DNA from: Actinomycetota bacterium
GTDB lineage: Bacteria > Actinomycetota > Acidimicrobiia > Acidimicrobiales > Microtrichaceae
Length of the DNA: 36,332 nucleotides
Assembly: GCA_963169245.1 (NCBI GenBank)
Contig: CAUJEC010000002.1
Location: forward strand, 1 to 36,332
Direction: 5' to 3'
Under the pieces are notes generated by a model. That model was not told the DNA's origin and did no database searches. It saw only the letters and a program-made list of their open reading frames with translations. This document shows, one piece after another, positions 31,781 to 36,332 of the stretch. The position numbers and the translations under genes were made by a program. Within the stretch, counting starts at the first letter, position 1. Every line of letters starts with the position of its first letter.

Positions 31781-32830
31781 TCAGACGCCTCGCCAGAGTT
31801 GCATCGGCGTCGCCGAGAGATCCCCATCGAAGGGCAGGGTGACCTCGGCACCGCCATTCCCAGCGGACGCGTACGCGGCGCAGATCACCTCAAGGACGTC
31901 TCGCGCCTGTGTCAGAGTCTGGCCGCGCGATGACGAACGATCAGCGAAGTCGATCAGTTGATCGACATAACCGAGGCTTTCGAGCCGAGGGTCTGGTGCA
32001 GAGTGGCGCATTTCGACGTGGATCTCGTCACCGTTGAACTCGACGTGTGGTTCAGGGGCGAACTCAAGTCGGACAACAGCATCATTGGATGCGGCCTGTA
32101 GCGCCCAATGGGCTTCCTCGCCCTGTTCGGGATCCTGACGCCACGAGGTCTCCAACTCGGCAACGAGACCCGAGGCGAAACGAATACCCAGCGAGGCCCA
32201 GTCGTCCGCGCCGTCACTGCGCTGCGAAGAGAGCTCGGCTGACACGCTGACGACGGGCTCATCAGCAAGTAACAACATAAGCGCCACAGGGTGAACCCCG
32301 AGGTCGAAGAGCACTCCGCCGTCGGTGAGAGGTTGGAGGAAGTGACCCCATTCGGGCGGGGTCTGAACAACCCTGCCCGAGAGGTGGCCAAGTCGCCCCA
32401 GCTCTGCCCGCCTTTCCATGACGACGCTCCAGAACGGCGAGTGGATCAGATTCTCGGCGACAAGCATCCGTCCAGCGTCGGGGGAGGCCGCTGCGTCAAT
32501 CAGCCTGTCGGCGGCGGCAAGAGTGGGTGCCACGGGCTTTTCGATGAGCACGTCGGCACCAGCCGCGAGTCCTTGTAGGGCGAACTGCTCATGTGATGAC
32601 GGCGGGGTCGCGACGATCAGAAGCGGAGCACCGGCGGGCAATGCGTCGAGTGAGACCTTACGAGCGTCGATGTTTCCGGCGAGATGCCTTGCGCTTGACC
32701 CACCCTTTGAGGCGACTGCGGTCACCTTCAGGTCCGCTGCTGGAGCAGCCAGCGAGTGCACCACAGCAATTGCTCCGGCTCCGGCGATGGCGACCTTCCC
32801 CTTGGGGTTCCTGAGTTTCATTCGGGCCAC
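31781..32830 (-). CDS. Gfo/Idh/MocA-family oxidoreductase
   Basis: 349 residues, GTG start with AGAGGTGA 7 nt upstream. The N-terminal Rossmann motif is VAIAGAGAIAVVHSLA, and the family EKP motif is in DVLIEKPVAPT, whose lysine takes part in catalysis. FDLGVHPVALML fits the conserved histidine helix of the second domain, which is also a beta-sheet substrate domain (VSAELSSQ, LVAELETSWRQ). These enzymes oxidise or reduce sugars, inositols or related compounds with NAD(P). Substrate is not predictable. It stands alone, convergent with nrdB and divergent from the penicillin-binding protein gene. Confidence 0.85.
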   Translation of the reverse strand: MARMKLRNPKGKVAIAGAGAIAVVHSLAAPAADLKVTAVASKGGSSARHLAGNIDARKVSLDALPAGAPLLIVATPPSSHEQFALQGLAAGADVLIEKPVAPTLAAADRLIDAAASPDAGRMLVAENLIHSPFWSVVMERRAELGRLGHLSGRVVQTPPEWGHFLQPLTDGGVLFDLGVHPVALMLLLADEPVVSVSAELSSQRSDGADDWASLGIRFASGLVAELETSWRQDPEQGEEAHWALQAASNDAVVRLEFAPEPHVEFNGDEIHVEMRHSAPDPRLESLGYVDQLIDFADRSSSRGQTLTQARDVLEVICAAYASAGNGGAEVTLPFDGDLSATPMQLWRGV

Positions 32831-32901
32831 CGGAAATCACCTCTGATCATGTCGGTCGGGCGCGACTTATCATAGGAAGCCTTGTATCCCCCCGACTCTC
32901 G

Positions 32902-34971
32902 ATGAACCGAACCCTCTCGCTCATCTTTCGACTCATTGCAATTGTCGTGGCCGGATCCGTTGGGTTCGGTCTGCTTGGTGCTCAGTTCGTTCCTGCACTT
33001 GGTGGACTCTCCGGTGGGATGTCATTTGAACGAAACCGTGACCTAGCACTTCCCGAACTGGTCGAGGGAAGCACAGTGTTGGACATGCACGGCGAGCCGA
33101 TTGGTGAGCTCGTCGGCGCCGAGAACCGGGTCATTGTTCCGCTGCGGCAGATCTCTCCACAGATGCGCCGGACACTGCTCGCTGTGGAGGACGCTGACTT
33201 CTACCGTCACAAGGGTGTCAGCGCACGCTCGATCGGTCGGGCGCTTCGGGCGAACAGCAGCGCCGGGTCGGTCTCTCAGGGCGGGTCGACGATCACCCAG
33301 CAGCTGGTCAAGCTGACGATGGTCGGTAATGAACAGACGATCGACCGAAAGGTTCGGGAGGCGAGTCTGGCGCTACAACTCGAGAGCCAGGTATGCCACA
33401 ACCGCAAACGTAGAGACTGCAAGAATCGGATACTCAACCAGTACCTCAACACCGTGTATCTGGGGCGTGGTGCATACGGGGTGGAGGCCGCAGCGAGGCT
33501 GTATTTCGGTAAATCGGCCAGCGAGCTGGGTTGGGCCGAGGCCGCGATGCTCACGGCACTCGTGCGAAACCCCAACGGCTATGACCCGATTCGTCACCCG
33601 GAACTTGCCCGGGAACGTCGCCGGATAGTCACTCTGAGAATGGTCGAGGAAGGACTGATAACCGAGGCCGAGGCCGAGTTGATCAACCTGTCGCCTGTTC
33701 CACGTCAGGAGTCGGGCGAAGTGGCCGCCAACTCGGCCCAACAGCTCACTTACTACGAACGCCATGTGCGTGATGAGCTTCTTCGAGCCGAATGGCTTGC
33801 GCCGTCGCTGGAACTCAGAAAGCACCTGATCTTCAACGGCGGACTCGTGATCACCTCGACATATGACCCCCGTGCCCAACTGTTGGCTACGGCCGCGTCA
33901 ATGACCAACCCGATCCAGAAGGCGAACCCGCAGAGCTTTGCCGTGGTCGCATCGGTGGAACCATCGACGGGCGCCGTCAGGGCGGTCGTTGGGGAGCGTG
34001 ACATCCCGGGCCAGGGAGTAGTGGAACTCGCAACCCCGGCGGTTGGTCGCAGCCCCGGGTCGTCATTCAAGATGTTCACCCTCGCTGCGGCGCTCGAGGA
34101 TGGCTACTCGCTCAGGGATACGATCTCGGCGTCTCCGGCACCATCGAAACTCCTCAAAGGCTGGGGGATCAAGGGCTCCACCTGGCCGTCGGGTTGCAAG
34201 GGTGGTTCGGTCACACTCGCCAAGGCGACCTCGTCGTCCAACAACTGTGCGTTCGTTCGACTACAGGCGGTCGTCGGTGGCGAGAAGGTCGTTGATGTCG
34301 CACGAAGGCTGGGGATTCAGACGATCTCCGAAGGCGCGGCCGAGTACCCGTCACTGACTCTGGGCTCAACAACGGTTCGACCACTGGAGATGGCGGCCGC
34401 CTACGCTGCCATCGCCAACGGTGGCGTGTACAACCCGCCGCATTTCGTCTCAAAGGTGACCGACCGCTCCGGCAAGGTGCTCTACGCGTACAAGCCATCA
34501 ACCGCACAGGCGATTCCTCGTGACGTCGCACTACAGGTCACCGAGGCGCTCCGTGGTGTCGTCTCGGGGGGTACCTACTCGGGTGGAAGACTCTCGGATA
34601 GGCGAGTGGCCGCGGGAAAGACCGGCACCAACGAGACCACCGATGGTGGCAACACAGACGTCTGGTTCGTCGGCTACACCCCGCAGATAGCCACGGCTGT
34701 TTGGATCGGTGACCCCGCAGGTCAGATCCGCCTCAAGGGTGGGAAGGTCCAGGGCGGCAACACTGCTGGCAAGGTGTGGTTCAACTTCATGAACCCCTAC
34801 CACGAGGGGGTGCCCGTTGTTGCGTTCCAAGACCCACCGAAGTCAACCAGGCGTGCCAAGTCCATAGCTGACCCATGGCGCAGGAACTACTCGCGATCAG
34901 AGACCAACTCGCAGTCGTCGAAGTCCAAGTCGAAGGGTTCCTCGACGACGCTGCCAAAGCCCGGCGACTGA
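32902..34971 (+). CDS. Bifunctional class A penicillin-binding protein
   Basis: 689 residues. A signal-anchor helix (about 8-30) is followed by a GT51 transglycosylase domain with the catalytic Glu96 (AVEDADFYRHKG) and GGSTITQQLVK, then a transpeptidase domain with Ser386 and Lys389 (SPGSSFKM), the SxN motif in SSNN (444-448) and KTGT (573-576). It polymerises lipid II glycan strands and cross-links peptides outside the membrane. A small insert with two cysteines (QVCHNRKRRDCKN) lies in the glycosyltransferase domain. The tail is Ser/Lys-rich. The stop codon forms a TGATCA with the stop of the GH3 gene on the other strand. Confidence 0.93.
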   Translation: MNRTLSLIFRLIAIVVAGSVGFGLLGAQFVPALGGLSGGMSFERNRDLALPELVEGSTVLDMHGEPIGELVGAENRVIVPLRQISPQMRRTLLAVEDADFYRHKGVSARSIGRALRANSSAGSVSQGGSTITQQLVKLTMVGNEQTIDRKVREASLALQLESQVCHNRKRRDCKNRILNQYLNTVYLGRGAYGVEAAARLYFGKSASELGWAEAAMLTALVRNPNGYDPIRHPELARERRRIVTLRMVEEGLITEAEAELINLSPVPRQESGEVAANSAQQLTYYERHVRDELLRAEWLAPSLELRKHLIFNGGLVITSTYDPRAQLLATAASMTNPIQKANPQSFAVVASVEPSTGAVRAVVGERDIPGQGVVELATPAVGRSPGSSFKMFTLAAALEDGYSLRDTISASPAPSKLLKGWGIKGSTWPSGCKGGSVTLAKATSSSNNCAFVRLQAVVGGEKVVDVARRLGIQTISEGAAEYPSLTLGSTTVRPLEMAAAYAAIANGGVYNPPHFVSKVTDRSGKVLYAYKPSTAQAIPRDVALQVTEALRGVVSGGTYSGGRLSDRRVAAGKTGTNETTDGGNTDVWFVGYTPQIATAVWIGDPAGQIRLKGGKVQGGNTAGKVWFNFMNPYHEGVPVVAFQDPPKSTRRAKSIADPWRRNYSRSETNSQSSKSKSKGSSTTLPKPGD

Positions 34972-36332
34972 TCAGCCGTCCTTCTTGATGGCGGACTTGG
35001 CGGTCTCGAAGAGGTTCTTGCCGAGTTCACGCCACTCACCGTTGAGACCTTCGATGATCCGATCCAGAGCGTCGAAGCCGATGACCCCACCGCCCATGAG
35101 GACCAGTCCCCGAGCCGGTCCCTCACGAAGCGCGGACTTGAACATCTTGATTGTCGCCTCGTCGGGATCTGGGAACTCGTGTTCTGCTCGTTTGAGCCCC
35201 TCCCTGATGACACGGTCGGAGATGATCCGCCCCATTTTGGTGGCCTCTATGTCGGCGAGGGTCGAGTTGCGCGTGAAGGGCCGGTCCGGATCAACAGCCG
35301 GGATCGGATGTCCGAGCATCGTCACGAACTCGGCATCATCAGCCACAAAGCCTCTGGGGCCGACAGATGTGGCCACAGCATCATCGGAGTCGATACTGAT
35401 GCTCTGGACGTGGACCTCATCAACGGACGAACGCGCAATGGCGACGTCATAGCTCCCAGCCTCAACGACCCATGAATGGGAGACGGTGTCCCAGGTGGTG
35501 AAGGCCGAACGATCCAGATGGATCGAGACATCCGAACTCTCGCCAGGGGCCAGGTGGACCTTTGTAAAGGCCTTGAGTTCCTGTCTGGGGCGGTAGACAA
35601 CCGAATCCGATCGACGGATGTAGACCTGAACGACATCGGAACCCGCACGGTCACCGGTGTTGGTGACCCGGACCTTCACCTCGATGTCGATCGGGGCACC
35701 CTCGTCCGAGCCCGCCGTTTCGGTTGCCTTGCTCGATCCAGTAGAGCCAGAAGCGGTCTTGCGCAACCGAGATACCTTCGGCTTGGCAACTGACGGCTTG
35801 GTCCAGTCAAAAGTGGTGTACGACAGGCCGCTGCCGAAGGCGAAATGGGCTGGAACTCCTGCGGTGTCGTGAAACCGGTATCCCACATACAGGCCTTCGC
35901 GATATTGCACCTGACGTGGAAGGCCCGGGAAGTTCCGATCCGAGGGAAGCTGAGCGACGTGATGCGGGATGCTCTCCGCAAGTCGACCACCGGGCTCGGA
36001 ATCGCCGAAGAGTACGTCGACAGCCGATGACCCCGACGCCTGTCCACCCAACCAGCACTCCAGAATTCCGGCGACACGTTCTGCCCAGGGCATGTGGACC
36101 GCACCGCCGTTGGCCAACACGACCACCACCGGCGTCCCCGATGCAGCGACTGTCTCGATGAGTTGAACATGACCGGCTGGCATGTCGAGCGAAGGTCGGT
36201 CAAAGCCCTCTGATTCGTAGGATCCCGGAAGTCCGGCGAAGACCACAGCCACATCGGCATCGGTTGCAGCGCGGGCAGCGGACTCGATCAGATCAAGCGT
36301 TGTCTCGCCTGTGGCAGCGTCGTAACCGGGGG
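34972..36332 (-). CDS. Glycoside hydrolase family 3 beta-glucosidase-like, 3' part
   Basis: The frame is open to the right edge of the window (the first GTG inside is at 36252), so the N-terminal (alpha/beta)8 domain with the catalytic nucleophile lies outside. The visible part starts in the second GH3 domain (ADVAVVFAGLPGSYESEGFDRPSL, where an acid/base Glu is usual), continues through PVVVVLANGGAV, GGRLAESIP and FGSGLSYTTFDW, then a fibronectin III-like domain (VKVRVTNTGDRAGSDVVQVYI, APGESSDVSIHLD). An unannotated C-terminal extension of about 110 residues ends the protein and is often seen in bacterial GH3 enzymes of this type. The sugar specificity is unknown. Confidence 0.9.
   Translation of the reverse strand, partial: PGYDAATGETTLDLIESAARAATDADVAVVFAGLPGSYESEGFDRPSLDMPAGHVQLIETVAASGTPVVVVLANGGAVHMPWAERVAGILECWLGGQASGSSAVDVLFGDSEPGGRLAESIPHHVAQLPSDRNFPGLPRQVQYREGLYVGYRFHDTAGVPAHFAFGSGLSYTTFDWTKPSVAKPKVSRLRKTASGSTGSSKATETAGSDEGAPIDIEVKVRVTNTGDRAGSDVVQVYIRRSDSVVYRPRQELKAFTKVHLAPGESSDVSIHLDRSAFTTWDTVSHSWVVEAGSYDVAIARSSVDEVHVQSISIDSDDAVATSVGPRGFVADDAEFVTMLGHPIPAVDPDRPFTRNSTLADIEATKMGRIISDRVIREGLKRAEHEFPDPDEATIKMFKSALREGPARGLVLMGGGVIGFDALDRIIEGLNGEWRELGKNLFETAKSAIKKDG

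Noticed and set aside
1-36332. CRISPR arrays, tRNA or rRNA genes, complete insertion sequences
   Set aside because: No regularly spaced repeat-spacer pattern, no tRNA-like T-loop with matching stems in the gaps, no rRNA-like stretch and no transposase-like reading frame were found.

Overview
The window reads as a chromosome segment of a high-GC actinobacterium. I would guess an Acidimicrobiia-like lineage. The reasons are high GC throughout, a type-2 isoleucyl-tRNA synthetase, several genes that start 6-8 nt after a TANNNT hexamer (leaderless layout), and families common in that phylum (PF10081-type hydrolase, polyketide-exporter-like ABC system, class I ribonucleotide reductase). No rRNA, tRNA or marker gene is present to fix the taxon, so this is inference.

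Layout. 1-729: 3' part of a membrane-anchored trypsin-like protease. About 850-4380: a small accessory island of toxin-antitoxin and defence-type genes. It holds an intact fitAB pair with its promoter and operator, a small membrane protein, a stub of a PLD/helicase-type protein joined to a DUF1016 nuclease gene, and a tacAT pair whose toxin has lost its N-terminal half. A perfect 20-bp direct repeat (2214-2233 and 3791-3810) brackets the stub and nuclease; one copy lies in the 3' end of the tacT remnant. 4551-7549: an SQR/flavocytochrome-c-like flavoprotein, a MerB-type organomercurial lyase and a zinc alcohol dehydrogenase. 7572-10100: an overlapping operon of a CREST-type (ceramidase-like) membrane protein, a PlsC-type acyltransferase fused to membrane helices, and a small membrane protein. 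10181-13776 (minus): CPBP protease, PF10081-like hydrolase and malonyl-CoA decarboxylase. 13846-18417 (plus): site-2 protease and a very large FtsX-type permease with a C-terminal PH-like domain.

18419-27324 (minus): ileS, a membrane metallophosphoesterase, a two-gene ABC exporter and a Nudix hydrolase. 27325-27821 is a long regulatory region with an 11-bp repeat array, a strong promoter overlapped by a 14-bp-arm palindrome, and a structured leader. It drives nrdA and nrdB (27822-31732), the class I ribonucleotide reductase. The window ends with a Gfo/Idh/MocA oxidoreductase, a bifunctional penicillin-binding protein and the 3' part of a GH3 glycosidase.

Most of the window is housekeeping: translation, dNTP synthesis, cell-wall synthesis and lipid metabolism. 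The most unusual parts are the bracketed island at 2.2-3.8 kb, the nrd control region, the stand-alone merB, the CREST-acyltransferase operon and the FtsX-PH fusion. Short tandem repeats recur in spacers and in one coding tail, as if small slippage duplications are well tolerated in this genome.
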